DNA from: Telmatactis stephensoni
Taxonomy: Eukaryota > Cnidaria > Anthozoa > Actiniaria > Isophelliidae
DNA length: 64,000 nt
Assembly: GCA_029948255.1 (NCBI GenBank)
Contig: JALIZF010001240.1
Location: 37,501 to 101,500 of the forward strand
Direction: 5' to 3'
Translations under genes and position numbers: made by a program
The notes under the pieces: generated by a model
The model's input: the letters and a program-made list of their open reading frames with translations, nothing else
What the model was told of the DNA's origin: nothing
Database searches by the model: none
Shown: piece after piece, positions 1-10,894 of the stretch
Position numbering within the stretch: position 1 is the stretch's first letter
Layout: each line of letters opens with the position of its first letter

Positions 1-1575
1 ATTAGTGATTAAATGTACCCGAAGCCGAGGGAGGTTTAGTGGAAGTCCTCTCGGAACAATAGAATCCGAGGCAACCATGCTATTATTTCAATAATGACCC
101 AATTAAGAACAAGGCAGGCAAACGGTAAGGAATCAAAAGCTAGGGCATTTGTTTCTATTTTATTTAATGTGCCATCCCTTTTTATGATAGTTCCCGAGTT
201 TCAGTAAAATAACAAAATTTCTATGTGGGGAGCGTGGGAAAATTGAAGCGCCTCTCTTAGTTATTGCTTTGAGTGCTATTCGGACAAGATTTAGTACAAA
301 AGAAACTTTGTTTCAAAATGAAGTTATTGCAATTTTCGGTGTCTGTAATACCTTTCTGATCATGACAAGCGTTCGCTTTAATTTACAGCCAATCAGATCA
401 AAGTCAACACAGTGTCGTTTACAGCAAAAATGTTATGATAATCTTTTTCATATCAAAAAGTAGAATTATCCTTGTTGTAAATTATCCTTGTATTGTCGAT
501 TTTTGGGTTATGTCGGTCTTTTCAAATAAATGGTTTCACCCTTTCTTTATATAGTACTTCCTAGCTCCTCTTGTCATTCTTCAATGTTCTTCAGCTGCTC
601 AACTTACAAACAGTTTTCGGTCAAAGCGTCTATAAATATTCTCAAATCTAAATTCTAAAAGTCTCCGCTGCTAAATTGGAAGCACGCAACCAATCCATGC
701 CGTGATGATCGCTTTAATTTAAGGCCCGTACGCGTCCACGGGAAAAAAAATTATATGGCAAATTTTCTTTGACATGTGCATTTGCCCGTGTGGACGATCG
801 AAATCAACAAAATTTCTTCCAAGAATATGAAATTTTGCTGGTCTAAATTCTCTGAAGGTTATTAAGCTATAAGTTGTCAGAATGTATTTTTGCATTGAAT
901 AACCTATATTTGAGCTTAAGACAAAGTGTTCGCAGAGGCCCCCTGAGGGTTTAACAGGTGGTCATCAACTGACATGTACTAATAATAACCGATTTTTATA
1001 AATTATATACAGACCGACCAAGTTCGGTTAAGAAGAACTTTAGTATATGACCTTTTTTTCTAAGGTAAAGCGAAGTGAAAAAATCCCACTCTTTTTATTA
1101 TTCATTTAACATTTTGAAGCGCGCGTAACATTTGATTGGCTTCTCAGTATTTTTAATCAACCGACTTGATTATCAACCGGTTAGTGTGCAGCGTTTGCAC
1201 GAACTAACAGGCAATAGAAAACAAACTTTCCGGTTTCTAAAATTATCCTATTTTCAAGTCGCTGCTGCACATACGAAGTGATAGCAAAGCGAAAGATCTA
1301 GTTAATATAACTATTCACAAAAAGCAAGATTGAACAAACCAATCATGCTGGAAGCATTACCTCAGTGAACCACGTACAAGAATAAATTTAAAAAATATAA
1401 AATGAATAAATGATAAATAAATAAATATATACGATTTATCACGATTTTTTATACGATTTATACGATAACCACGATTTTCTCAAAAAACTATCAACATTTT
1501 TTCTTTTCTTTTCTTTATGTTTTAGATTAGAATAAAGTGCAATGAAAAAGAAAAAATGGATAGTCCTCGCGGTGC
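1..1575. other. Non-coding stretch, no gene recognised
   Basis: AT-rich DNA with only one short unconvincing frame (64 codons near the left end, no recognisable domain). I see no RNA gene or terminal repeat here. A GC-richer patch near 725-800 resembles the edge of a dispersed repeat, but no second copy was found in the window. Confidence 0.5.
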
Positions 1576-1579
1576 TACC

Positions 1580-1740
1580 CTTTTCTGTTATAACCCTTTA
1601 AATATCGCTACGCGGCGTTCACCATATTGTAGCCTTTAGAGCTCTGAAAGCCTGGTCAAATTTATGTTTTCAGTGTGTGGGGCAAGCAGACCATCGCAGA
1701 CATTATGCGGGACGGATGCATGGGCGCGCAAAACAATAAT
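1580..1740 (+). repeat. Dispersed repeat family A, copy 1
   Basis: About 160 bp that recurs almost unchanged at 2647-2819. Shared landmarks in order are CTACGCGGCGTTC, TTTAGAGCTCTGAAAG, TTCAGTGTGTGGGGC and ATGGGCGCGCAAAACAAT. Copy 2 carries small insertions relative to this one. It ends in a short (AAT)n run, suggesting a mobile-element tail. The family is not identified. Confidence 0.7.
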
Positions 1741-2010
1741 AATAATAATAATAATAAAAGATCTGAACAAGCGATGTTCTAATAAAACGTTATGCATTAA
1801 AAAAATTAGAACACATTAGTGTGCCATTACCAAACTCTATCTAGACTATCTGGAGAGTCGAAATTGAGATTGCGGGACACTTTTGGCTCATTGATATATA
1901 TATTATATTTTTTTATGAGTTTATTCAAAAAGAAAAAAGAAAGAAAAAAGAAAGATCAAGACAAAGAACAAGACAAAGAAAAGAAAAAGAAAAAGAAGAA
2001 AAAAAATGTT

Positions 2011-2081
2011 GTCATTGCTGGGACTCGAACCCGGCTCACTTGCTCCAAAGGACAAGGGTTTTCAAACTGCGCCACCGTGAC
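2011..2081 (-). tRNA. tRNA-like sequence (pseudogene or tRNA-derived element head)
   Basis: On the minus strand the 71 nt begin GTCACGGTGGCGCAG (A-box-like) and contain GGTTCGAGTCC (canonical B-box), and the last four bases pair with the first four. Acceptor pairing fails after four bases and the anticodon arm is irregular, so a functional tRNA is unlikely. A T-rich tract follows the 3' end, as in a Pol III terminator. Best read as a degenerate tRNA or the head of a tRNA-derived SINE. Confidence 0.45.
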
Positions 2082-2156
2082 ACGTAATTTGCACAACAAT
2101 AGACAGTCAATTAACAGGATACACCAGGTTATTTTGTTCTCCAAATCCCTCAGTAG

Positions 2157-2393
2157 TCCAGTTAGTCTAGTGGTAAGGTTCAGTCATTTACGGCCCAGGA
2201 TCCGACTGTTTCCTCCCTCTTTGACCGCGAAGCTCGCTGTGTTCTACCGGATAGCGCGGAAGGGGCCGAAATCTCCATCCTATACGTAACATGCGATGAT
2301 TCAGCGATTTGTCTGGATGCATGGTCCGATTTTTTAAGTTTTGCATAAAATTTGCATACTAATTTGATTTTGTTCACGGGTTCGAGCCTTGCT
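2157..2393 (+). pseudogene. Split tRNA-Glu-like remnant
   Basis: The left piece (about 2160-2185) reads AGTCTAGTGGTAAGG, close to the D-arm/A-box of animal tRNA-Glu. The right piece (2376-2392) reads GGGTTCGAGCCTTGCTGG, a B-box followed by bases that pair with CCAG at the left end. They lie about 190 bp apart, far too wide for a tRNA, and no intron rule explains the gap. I infer a tRNA-like unit broken by inserted sequence. Chance resemblance is possible. Confidence 0.25.
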
Positions 2394-2646
2394 GGTTTCA
2401 AAAAAATTTCCTTTTTTTACATTTGATATCTTCTTTATCGACTTTAATTTTCTTTTCTTATGTTTTCTTGGATGGAAAAAAGTAGTTTAGGTCAAAAACT
2501 ACTCTTTATAAAAACCGATATTTTTTTACGCAATTTCAGGGAAAATCAGATATACTATTTGGTGAGTATACTTGCTGATCATTGAATAATTTTCTCAGCA
2601 ACTTCTCTCTTAAATTTTTTCCACTGTTTTCATTTATTTTGTTACG

Positions 2647-2819
2647 CTTTTCTGTTATAACCCTTTAAATATCACTACGCGGCGTTCAGACACCATATTG
2701 ATGCCTTTAGAGCTCTGAAAGCCTGGTCAAATTTATGTTTTCAGTGTGTGGGGCAAGCAAACCATCGCAGACATTATGCACGCGGATGCAGGACGGATGC
2801 ATGGGCGCGCAAAACAATA
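2647..2819 (+). repeat. Dispersed repeat family A, copy 2
   Basis: Second copy of the repeat at 1580-1740, same orientation, about 1.07 kb downstream. It has an extra short segment after CATTATGC and before GGACGGATGCATGGG. The two copies bracket the tRNA-like sequences. Confidence 0.7.
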
Positions 2820-2959
2820 GCAAAGAAACGCTTCGAATTTTCCATGTTACGTTCCCCTGCACAGAAATTTCGTTATGTTAATAAAAAACAGGAAACTTTT
2901 ATGAAAAAGGAATCAAGTATCAAGCTTAAAAAATGCGCTAACTTTTGAAGTTATGGCAG

Positions 2960-4140
2960 ATTATTATGTAGTTTTAACCAATGAAATGGACGGTTTAAAC
3001 AATATCACAATAAAAAACCTTGCTGCATTCTTCGTCGTTTGCTTGCCGAGCTCCTTCTTATGCCTATTAGAAGCATTAGTCTGTTAACCTTTCTTTGTTA
3101 AGGACGGGGCTCTTAAACAATAGAATTCAAACGGTCCCGTCCGCGCGCACGTCAAAAATCAAATTCTATTGGTTGAGATACTTGCGCGCGCGATGGCGAA
3201 GTTACTAAAAATAGCCTTAGCCGCCACGAACATGGCACAGACATCAATACTGAGCTTCGCTCTGTTAGTATTATGGTCTCTTGGAATCATTTTTGACTTG
3301 TTGATTTGCTTGTAGGATTAAATCACTTCTATTTAGCAAGAAAAAGCTTTTCCATCTGGCCGCAATTTTTCTTTTGGCCTTTTTCTCAAAGAAGGAAAGC
3401 AGTTGCCATAGAAACTGGAATTACCTCATGTAGGTCTTTCAAAATGAAGCTTAGAAACCATTCCTCTCCGCCAACTGTAGAAATCTTACATGTTATATTA
3501 TTAGATTAGGAAAAACATTAGGGTTTTGTTCATATGTATTCAAAATTACACTCAAAAACTAAGTTTAGCTTGCATTGTTAAGGTGGCACCAATAAAATAG
3601 AGAAATGATGTCAAAATGGATAAAAATAGAAAGTATTACTTGAATTAATATTTTTTAAAGTGAATGCTAAATTAAGTGCCAGTGAAAACTTTTTTATGTT
3701 GTTGTGTAGTTTGGGTTAAAGGCGGCAGAAATCATGCAATATAAAAGCAGAGAGAGATGCGCAGGACACTGATGATTCTTGTGATATATGATATCATATT
3801 TAAAACTTAGTGAGCAAATTAAAGGATATTCTGTTGACCGTTATTGCCTACTTATTAGACATTCCATTAGTAAATTGAAGCCACGAGGTTGACAGTATAA
3901 TGTTTTAATAGGATGAACAGAAGGACCGTTCTAATATTAGGCAGAAACTCTCACTTTTCCTCTATTTACAATCAATTAACCATTTCATGAATAATTGAGA
4001 GACGTAATTGACTAGTGTCAAATTAACCAATCGCACCAATCCTTTGGTCCTTTTCCTCAAAGACCTCTCAAAAGAAAATCTCAATTGAAACAATTGAAAT
4101 TTGCGAGAAGACAATTCATACACCCTCAAAGCTCACTTCA
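2960..4140. other. Non-coding stretch
   Basis: No ORF with recognisable similarity. A short palindrome lies around 3240-3275, and a 40-codon hydrophobic frame begins at 3193, but neither is supported as a gene. This is probably upstream or intergenic DNA for the signal-peptide exon that follows. Confidence 0.4.
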
Positions 4141-4143
4141 CCA

Positions 4144-4216
4144 ATGAATATGAGCCAATTTTTTCTAGCCATTTTTGTGATGACTTTTTCTATCCTTGCA
4201 AATACTGCAGCTGAAG
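4144..4216 (+). CDS. Signal-peptide first exon of a secreted protein
   Basis: A start codon opens a 24-codon frame beginning MNMSQFFLAIFV and ending NTAAE: short N-terminus, strong hydrophobic core, small residues before a likely cleavage point. This is a textbook signal peptide. The exon ends AAG|GTACGG, a good donor, leaving one base (phase 1). That phase matches the first discoidin exon at 15507 (starts with two bases completing a Glu codon) and also a possible PAN exon start at 10587. I infer this is the first coding exon of the discoidin gene 11 kb downstream, but the link is not proven. It is too short for ordinary ORF finding. Confidence 0.6.
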
Positions 4217-4755
4217 GTACGGTTCCATTTTAAAGTAATGTTCTTTATATGCATTTTATCAATTCTTTATTATGCGGATGATTTTTAAAGTTACTTTTTC
4301 TTTCTTCAGTACACAATGCGTTCTATTTGGTCTCAAGTTTTAGGACGTCGATTTTGGCCTTTTTTGTTGTTAATTGTTCTTACTTTTTCGGGCATTAATT
4401 TTCTCATTTTCTTATTGTTCTTTTTGAATGTTTTGCTTCACATTTTTCCTTCTTTAGAGTAGTATTAATTCTGTCGATCTCGTTCATATTTGCTATTTTC
4501 CTAGCCGGCAGTTAATTGTTCTTCATTCTTGAATGTGTTTCAGCTGCGCACTCTTATCTAATACATCTTTAGCTATCTGACTGTTTTCTCTGTAAGAAAT
4601 TATTGAGTATAGTAGGTTTCATTTTAAAACTAAAATGAACCTTATTATTGCACTATCAAACTTTGTATTATACTAGATTGTATAGTAGTCCAGTGAACAA
4701 AACTATTTTGGATAAACTGTCACCTTAATGAAAAGGAATCTAGCTAGAAATATTT

Positions 4756-4883
4756 AACAATTATTCTTTGAACTGGAGGACAGGTGAATAGTGGTAGAAT
4801 ATTTACCGAGCCGCTAAGCGTCAACATAAATATTCCTAAAACCACTATGCATGCACCCACAGTGAAGAGAATTATATATTGTT
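4756..4883 (+). mobile_element. Small MITE, intronic copy
   Basis: Starts AACAATTATTCTTTGAACTGG and ends GAAGAGAATTATATATTGT, an imperfect inverted repeat. A shorter copy lies at 16894-16991. Both would sit in introns if the signal exon belongs to the discoidin gene. Confidence 0.55.
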
Positions 4884-5501
4884 TCTGTACATATCATATC
4901 ATATATATATATATATAGCTCTAAAAACATGTGTCGTTTTTCAGTTTTTCTTTCGAGAGAAAGGCAATTTTCACGGCATTTGTTACCTTTTAATTTAAAA
5001 ACGTTTTTCCTAGCGAGAAAAGAAATTGAAGGCTTCGTCGCGGAAACGAAGTTTTGTTTTCAAACATATCCCTTTGCAAAAATAACCTGATTTGGGGTGA
5101 AAAGAGCTGGACAATATAGATATTTTATCATCGCTCAAAATCATTGCAAAAGTGATTACAATAACGTTTTAGGAGTAACCTCCCACTCTGCAATGGTTCG
5201 AAATATTTGTCTTGCAACGCCATATTGCAGAAAATAATTGCACCATGTAAGAGCGCCATAATTAACAACATGATAGGTACTTGGAACTTAATTTTATACT
5301 GAGATAGTCCCCTTCAAGTCGATGACTTAAACAAAACAAATTTCTTACAAGGATACCAAAAAGAACTGTATTGGTTTAACTTTTCTGTTTATGATCAATT
5401 TTTTTAATTTCATAAAATATTTTTCACTTAGCTTTTATTTGTTTTTAAGGCAAAGGGCTCGCCAAAGCTAGTCCCCTGATAATATAATATAAAAATTAGG
5501 T

Positions 5502-6550
5502 ACTACCTAATAGCGGAGCTCCCATTTAAATATAAAAATAATTTTAAATACTTTGTTTTATTTTTTGATGTTTTTGATTTAAATGAATTGGGCTTCCTGT
5601 GGTAATAGGCAAACAAAGATTGCATTTTGTTGTAAAAGTCGAAATAAAGATTATAGGTCAAGCTTTATTTCTTGCCCTTCAGTCTCCTGAAAATTATAAG
5701 GCTTTCAGCCTCAGTCACCATAGTGATGCTTATTCAGATTCAGTCAGATTTTATAATTGACTTTGTAGTAGTGGTTCATAATTCTCAGAAATAGAATGCA
5801 AAAATCCCTCAAACTGATTTCATTCACATAAATACTGTTCAACCTGATTTCAACATCCTTCAATTAAACAATTTAACATTGCAGAACATTATATTTAGAT
5901 TTTTCTGTCTTGACAGTATTGTGGCATCTGGTTTTTGTACTATGTACAATAGAATGACACAGATAAATAGTTGTCTTTACACAAAACAAGAATTCTCTCT
6001 TCCAGGTTCCACTAATTATGACTTTAGATGAAATTGTAAAACAACTCAAAACAACTACTACCTAAAAGCAGAGCTCCAATTTCAATTTCAATATTTTTAT
6101 GTTCTTGATTCAAATGAATTGGATTTCCTGTGGTAATTGTAAAAGCATTTTTAAAATAAGTTTTGGTTTTGGTTTGTATAGTGGGCTTGTAAGCTCAGTG
6201 ACCTTTATTACAGTCAATTTTAATATTCAGATTCACTGTCAGATTTCATAACTGACTTTGTAGTGGTTCATAATTTTCAGAAATATAAAGCAAAATCTCC
6301 AAACCCTTTTTTAAATTGATACAAGTAATTAAACCTTTTCAACATCCTGAATATTACAGAACAACATATCTTCATGTGTCTGTCTTTACTATATTAAATT
6401 TGTGACATATCTTGTTTTTTTGTGGTTGTTGTTGTTGTTTTGTTATTTAATGTGGAATAGAATGACACACTAGCTAGGTGAATACTTGTCTCCCACTTGT
6501 CTCTTCCAGATTACACTGATAATACAGTTTTAAGTGACTATAAAAACAGC
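5502..6550 (+). repeat. Tandem duplication of a ~550-bp unit
   Basis: Unit 1 (about 5502-6053) and unit 2 (about 6054-6550) share in the same order ACTACCTAA(A/T)AGC.GAGCTCC, AAATGAATTGG.CTTCC / TTCCTGTGGTAAT, a CTGACTTTGTAGT...GGTTCATAATT block and AATAGAATGACACA. They differ by many point changes and small indels, so the duplication is not recent. No coding potential. Confidence 0.7.
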
Positions 6551-6584
6551 CACTCGACATTACAAGAAAACAAGGAATTAAGCA

Positions 6585-7257
6585 TTTTCAGTCTGCATGC
6601 ATTTAAGGTCTCGTAGGGTTCACTGACAGAGCATGCAAAATTCCTTCTTTTATTCCTGTCAATTTTTTTCATTAAATTCCAGACCCAAACTTGAGCTGTA
6701 TTTACACATTAGTGGGGTTGAAATAAGTTCAAAATCATTTTTTTACTTATTTTATTATTATTAGAACTAGACAAGTGCAAAAAGTTCACCGTAAAACAAA
6801 TGTCGTTGTACATTTTATGTTGATCGAGTGTTTGTTTAAACTTGGCCACAGTTCAACGTGCATAAAAGTTTATTTTTTTAAAGACATCAATCCCAAATAA
6901 AAGATAAAAGATCAAATATAGGTACAAGAGACGTTTTGACATCATTTTCTAGCCAAGGTCTTTACCTTGAAGTGCTTTCCTAATTGTTGTCTTTAGAAGC
7001 ATAGTCCTAGATCCTTGTTTCACGCTCAATGCAGATGATTCTTGATTGCCAACTTTGGCTAGATTTTTAAGCAGCTTTACTGAAGGCATCTTCACGAAAC
7101 GAAGAATACACGACCTCGATGACTCGTTCATTATGAGAAGTTTTTTGAAGCTACAAATCCAACTAAAAAGTCGTCCAACTTTGAAAATGCTCTCTGTGTC
7201 CTTCGTCTTTCGAGCAGTTTTTGAAATGACACCGGGCCCGAAAAAATTCAAATGCAC
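6585..7257 (-). repeat. Dispersed repeat with a 102-codon open frame, copy 1
   Basis: The minus strand has an open frame whose C-terminal part contains KMPSVKLLKNLAKVGNQ and SRTMLLK. A diverged copy of the same DNA lies on the plus strand at 60480-60800, where the matching peptide block can be followed but is interrupted. The shared region continues beyond the frame (an AAGTTTGGGTCTGGA block). Conservation across two copies suggests a transposon-derived exon, but I do not recognise the family. It is not counted as a host gene. Confidence 0.45.
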
Positions 7258-7414
7258 GTTGTTTTTCGCTTTAACCTGTCAAGATTGGCACAGATTAATG
7301 ATCATGAAAATTGCTAAATTTTTACGAGGTTTCTAGAGTAATATTTTTAAGTTTTGCAAGTTAAAACTGCAAGGAAACTGTAAATTGGCCAGCGGTTACC
7401 CCTGTGGGATGTAC

Positions 7415-7556
7415 AGGGACGTATGTACGTATGTACGTACGTACGGACACTGGGCTTCCTGTGTCGGTCCATGAAAAATCAGCTCGATGGGTTACCATTT
7501 TTTCTTAGGTATGGTGCTCCGCTCGCGCGGGCCTTCGGCCCGCGCGGGAGCTCCGC
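7415..7556. repeat. GTAC-rich palindromic tract and GC-rich hairpin
   Basis: Around 7418-7446 there is alternating GTAC/GTAT, a self-complementary tract. At 7507-7556 a GC-rich stem forms between CGCGCGGGCC and GGCCCGCGCG around a TTC loop, flanked by CTCCGC/GAGCTCC. Both can extrude as cruciforms. They lie about 100 bp upstream of the recombinase gene. Confidence 0.6.
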
Positions 7557-7665
7557 TATAATTTAATTAAGTATTTAAGGCCTTCAAAGGGAGTTTATAA
7601 AATAACTATTATATAACGCGCGCTCTGATTGGTTGAAATCCATGTTGATATAAGAGCATAGAGAC

Positions 7666-9268
7666 ATGGTGAGGACAACCAACAAAAACTTTTTGTTGGA
7701 TCACCGGGTGAAAATGGCAGAAGAAACATTTGATGAAAACTACTATCTCAATTTACCATCATTTGAATTTGACCTGTCTGAAATCCAAATTCCATTGGAT
7801 GAAAAAAGAGGTACCAACGAAGAAAATCGTGACAACGAAAAATACACGAAAAAACCTCGCTTTGCTGAGCTTTCTCAAAACGACCAAGACAAAATCGTGA
7901 CAAACGCACAAGCAAAGAGAACGGATTACAGTACGTCTTGGGGATTCACTGTCTTTAAAGGTAAGAGCAATTTTTATCTTTCTTTCACTTTTTGATTGCT
8001 TTGTCTGCCTTTAGCCGCTAAGAGTTTTTTCGTCAAAAAAGTTGCAACTTTGTGTACTCTAGACATTACGCAATGTTTTGACAAGGCGCGACATGGCAAT
8101 GTTTTGACGTGAATGAAGCAAGAAAAAATTACAAATAATCCAATTACAGTAGAAAAATGAAAAAAACTGTGAATGAAAAAAATATTACAAATAAACGCTA
8201 GCCCTTTTAAAACTGATTAATATGTTTAAATAGACTAAATATTATCTAATTGATAAATGTTAACGAATCAACGACGAAGTTTTGCTATCTCGGAGACAAA
8301 ACGCCGTAATAAAACAATGCTTTATACAGAGTTATTTAATTTATAAGAAAAAAACCTAAACAGTGAAGTTTTATTTTATAGATTGGTGTGACGAAAGAGG
8401 TAAAAATCTTAAGTTAGAGACACTAGAAGAAAGAGAAATCGATGCACTTCTCCGCCAATTTTATGCCGAAGTCCGAAATAAAGATGGACAAGATTACAGT
8501 CGCAACTCATTGATTTCCCTAAGATATGCTATTGAGCGTTACTTGAATATGCCACCAATAAGTAAAGGGATCAAAATATCCAACAACCCACAGTTTGCCT
8601 CCTCTAACCAAATGTTAGATGCAAAATTGAAAATGCTCAAGAAGGAGGGAAAGGAAAACGCACAACATAAGCCGCCTATCGAGCAAGAGGATATCCAAAA
8701 GATCAAAACAAGCACAGTCATCTTACCAGATCATCCTGTGAGCCTTATTCGAAATGTGTGGTTTCACTCAACGCTCTATTGGTGTCGGAGAGGCAGAGAA
8801 GGGCAGAGAAGTCTCAAAAAGTCAAGCTTTTCATTTGAAGTTGATGCTGCAGGCCGTAAATTTGTCACCATGACGCACGAGGAAGCGACGAAAAATCATC
8901 CCGGTGGCACGGCAGATATACAAAGTTTTGAGAAGTTTGGCCGTATGTATGAGACCGATTCTCCAACAGATGGATATAAATGCCTCAAGAAATATCTATC
9001 CAAGCTCCATCCAGCTAATGAATCGCTATTTCAATACCCCAAACGAAATTTCAAGCCTGACGACTTGGTTTGGTACGAAAACCGTCCACTTGGCGTGAAT
9101 AAATTATCAGAGATGATGAAACAAATCAGCCTCGCAGCAAAGTTATCAAAAATTTACACCAATCACTCAGTTCGTGCCACTGCAATAACCCTTTGGTCTG
9201 AAGCAAGAATGTCAAACCGACAGATAATGGCCATTTCCGGGCACAGAAATGAAGTCAAGACCGAGTGA
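7666..9268 (+). pseudogene. Crypton-like DUF3504 tyrosine recombinase, catalytic end lost
   Basis: Two exons. Exon 1 (7666-7960) opens MVRTTNKNF and ends AAAG|GTAAGA in phase 1. Exon 2 starts at 8382 after a TTATTTTATAG acceptor and restores the codon for Asp in DWCDERG. It holds a tyrosine-recombinase catalytic domain of the DUF3504 type known from Cryptons and the vertebrate ZMYM2/QRICH1/KIAA1958 families: a CRRGREG block (candidate first Arg), LHPANESLFQ, WYENRPLGVN, then YTNHSVRATAIT (the HxxR box) and MAISGHRNE (second His). Just after NE the frame shifts and stops, and the expected SY nucleophile segment is missing. The usual downstream sequence resumes in another frame at about 9258-9458 (SRPSDNDLRLASDVLS). 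A polyadenylation signal lies at 9637. I infer a fossil or a catalytically dead derivative. Confidence 0.8.
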
Positions 9269-9461
9269 CAACGATCTACGTCTAGCCAGCGACGTTTTGT
9301 CGAGTGCACTAGTGAACACCAATTCTTCATCTCCTGGTCAATCAGTAGCTACCAGTAGCCAATCTCAGTTCAACAAAAAGCCTCCAAGCAATGAAGAATT
9401 GTTTGGCAACCTGTTTACATCCTGCACCATTGGTAAAGTAGAAGTTAACATTCAAAAGTGA
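9258..9461 (+). pseudogene. C-terminal tail of the recombinase in a shifted frame
   Basis: The frame containing SRPSDNDLRLASDVLSSAL continues the family's normal post-tyrosine segment (Ser-Arg-Pro, then a helix ending LSSAL) but is +1 relative to the upstream catalytic frame. It ends with KVEVNIQK and a stop. Its preservation as open sequence implies the frame-breaking deletion is fairly young, or that the last part is still read after an unseen splice. Confidence 0.6.
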
Positions 9462-9636
9462 CCAGATGTCTTGAACTTTTCTCTTTATACACATGCATTG
9501 AGTAATTTTGATTTCCATCTTTGTATGGAACTGACATTACCCTTACTGTACTTTGTAATTCGATTTGATTTCTTTACAATTCATCCAAGAATTTATTTCA
9601 TTGAAAGACTTTTCTTTCAGAGTTAACTCATTTATA

Positions 9637-9642
9637 AATAAA
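9637..9642 (+). terminator. Polyadenylation signal for the recombinase gene
   Basis: AATAAA about 175 bp downstream of the shifted-frame stop, in A/T-rich DNA. Consistent with the 3' end of the Crypton-like transcript. Confidence 0.5.
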
Positions 9643-9801
9643 GATCAATGAAAACGATGGTTTTTTCAATTTCTTTCGACTAATTTAATTGGCTAGCGCG
9701 CGCTTTCTGACGCTTCTTGGGAGAATTAATACATCAATCAGCAGGTAGAATCGAAAATAAAACCCTTTCTGTGAAGCAACTTTGTTGGTTATTTTATAAA
9801 A

Positions 9802-9980
9802 GCATTATCACACTCTTTTCCGTGTTTATATGCTCTCTTATCAACACCTGGAATGTGGAAAAAACACTCGAAAAATTTTAGATTCACTCGCCTACGGCTT
9901 GTGATGTCCTACTCGTGTTCTCCCAACATCCCGCGTGTTGATAAGAGAGCATATAAACACGGAAAAGAGTGTGATAATGC
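9802..9980. mobile_element. Foldback element with 46-bp perfect arms
   Basis: Left arm 9802-9847 (starts GCATTATCACACTC) is the exact reverse complement of 9935-9980. The 87-bp spacer contains CTCGCCTACGGCTTGTGAT, a motif typical of the loop of several foldbacks in this window. It is non-coding and MITE-like. No target duplication is clear. Confidence 0.75.
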
Positions 9981-10052
9981 TTAAATAACAGGTGATCAGC
10001 AACTGACAACAATAATGCTCAAAATAATGATGGACATTCAAACATTTACTAT

Positions 10053-10460
10053 TCAACTAGCTGCTTCGGGATCATCCAGGACGTCAACGGAAATATATAT
10101 GCCTCTAGTTACATCAGGAGAGACTCGGGATATAAAATTCATTAACTCCATATATATTTTATAATCGGCGAACTCATCCAGAAATGTTAATATGCTGAAC
10201 TTGTGGGTATATTGCGTACGATACATTACAAATAGCCTCATTTTCCCGGCCGGAAGAGACAAGATACTCTGCAAATTCATCATATGTGATGTCTTCTCAC
10301 CTGCAGTGACGTTAACAAGTGATTAATTGTGATCTATGTATAATCACGATACTATCTCCGGTTCCCCTGTCTGGTCGAGGATGATCACCGATGCAATAAC
10401 GTAACCAGTAGTACAAAGAGTACACTCTACTCTTACAGCTGCATCGTCTGGTATCATCCA
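10053..10460 (-). other. Unrecognised minus-strand open segments
   Basis: A 76-codon minus-strand frame (ending DVTRGIYISVDVLDDPEAAS) lies downstream of a second open segment (around 10460-10340, containing VRVECTLCTTGY). Between them on the minus strand is a possible acceptor (TCACTGCAG). They could be two exons of one gene or a chance pairing. No domain recognised. Confidence 0.2.
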
Positions 10461-10586
10461 CGACTCGGCACAATTGAAACGTCCAAATTTAACAAGATTT
10501 ACGACCCGGCACCGATGCAACGTTTTCTGGAACGTTACGCGTAGAACTCGATTCTAAACCTGTAACTGTTGCGTTCGATTTTGCAG

Positions 10587-10894
10587 TAAAAAGTCGCATT
10601 GCTTGTTTTAGCCTTTGGAGTTCCAATTCTAATAAATGTTTTCGAATAGATGGACAATGCAAACGCAAATCCTCCATTCGCGAAAGACAAGGGTTTTACT
10701 TCCGTAACCACGCCATCCAGAACCTAACTACTGACCAAGAATCGACGTGTCGTATCAAGTGTTTCCTGGTCGATTCGTGTAAGTCCTACAACTTCAATAC
10801 AAGTACAAGAAGATGCGAGATAAACGACTCAGATGAAAGCGAACATCCAGAAGACCTTGTGAAAAGAGATGGCTTCGTCTTCGTTGGAATAAAG
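10587..10894 (+). CDS. PAN/apple-like domain exon of a secreted protein
   Basis: The plus-strand frame reads, among others, CFRIDGQCKRKSS, GFYFRNHAIQNLTT, CRIKCFLVDSCKSYNF and RRCEINDSDESEHPEDL, ending FVFVGIK before a GTTAGC donor (exon end 10894, phase 0). The spacing CxxxCxxxxxCxSYNF...CEI is the signature of cnidarian PAN_1/apple domains, which mediate protein or carbohydrate binding in extracellular proteins. A TTTTGCAG acceptor would start the exon at 10587 in a phase that fits the signal exon at 4216, but the frame stays open upstream to about 10492, so the true start is uncertain. The phase-0 end does not fit the discoidin exon at 15507, so either an exon is missing or this belongs to another gene. 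It overlaps shadow frames on the other strand. Confidence 0.6.

Noticed and set aside
3193..3315. 40-codon hydrophobic frame starting MAKLLKIALAATNMAQ
   Set aside because: Short, overlaps a palindrome, no convincing splice donor, and the hydrophobic part is not followed by a secreted domain.
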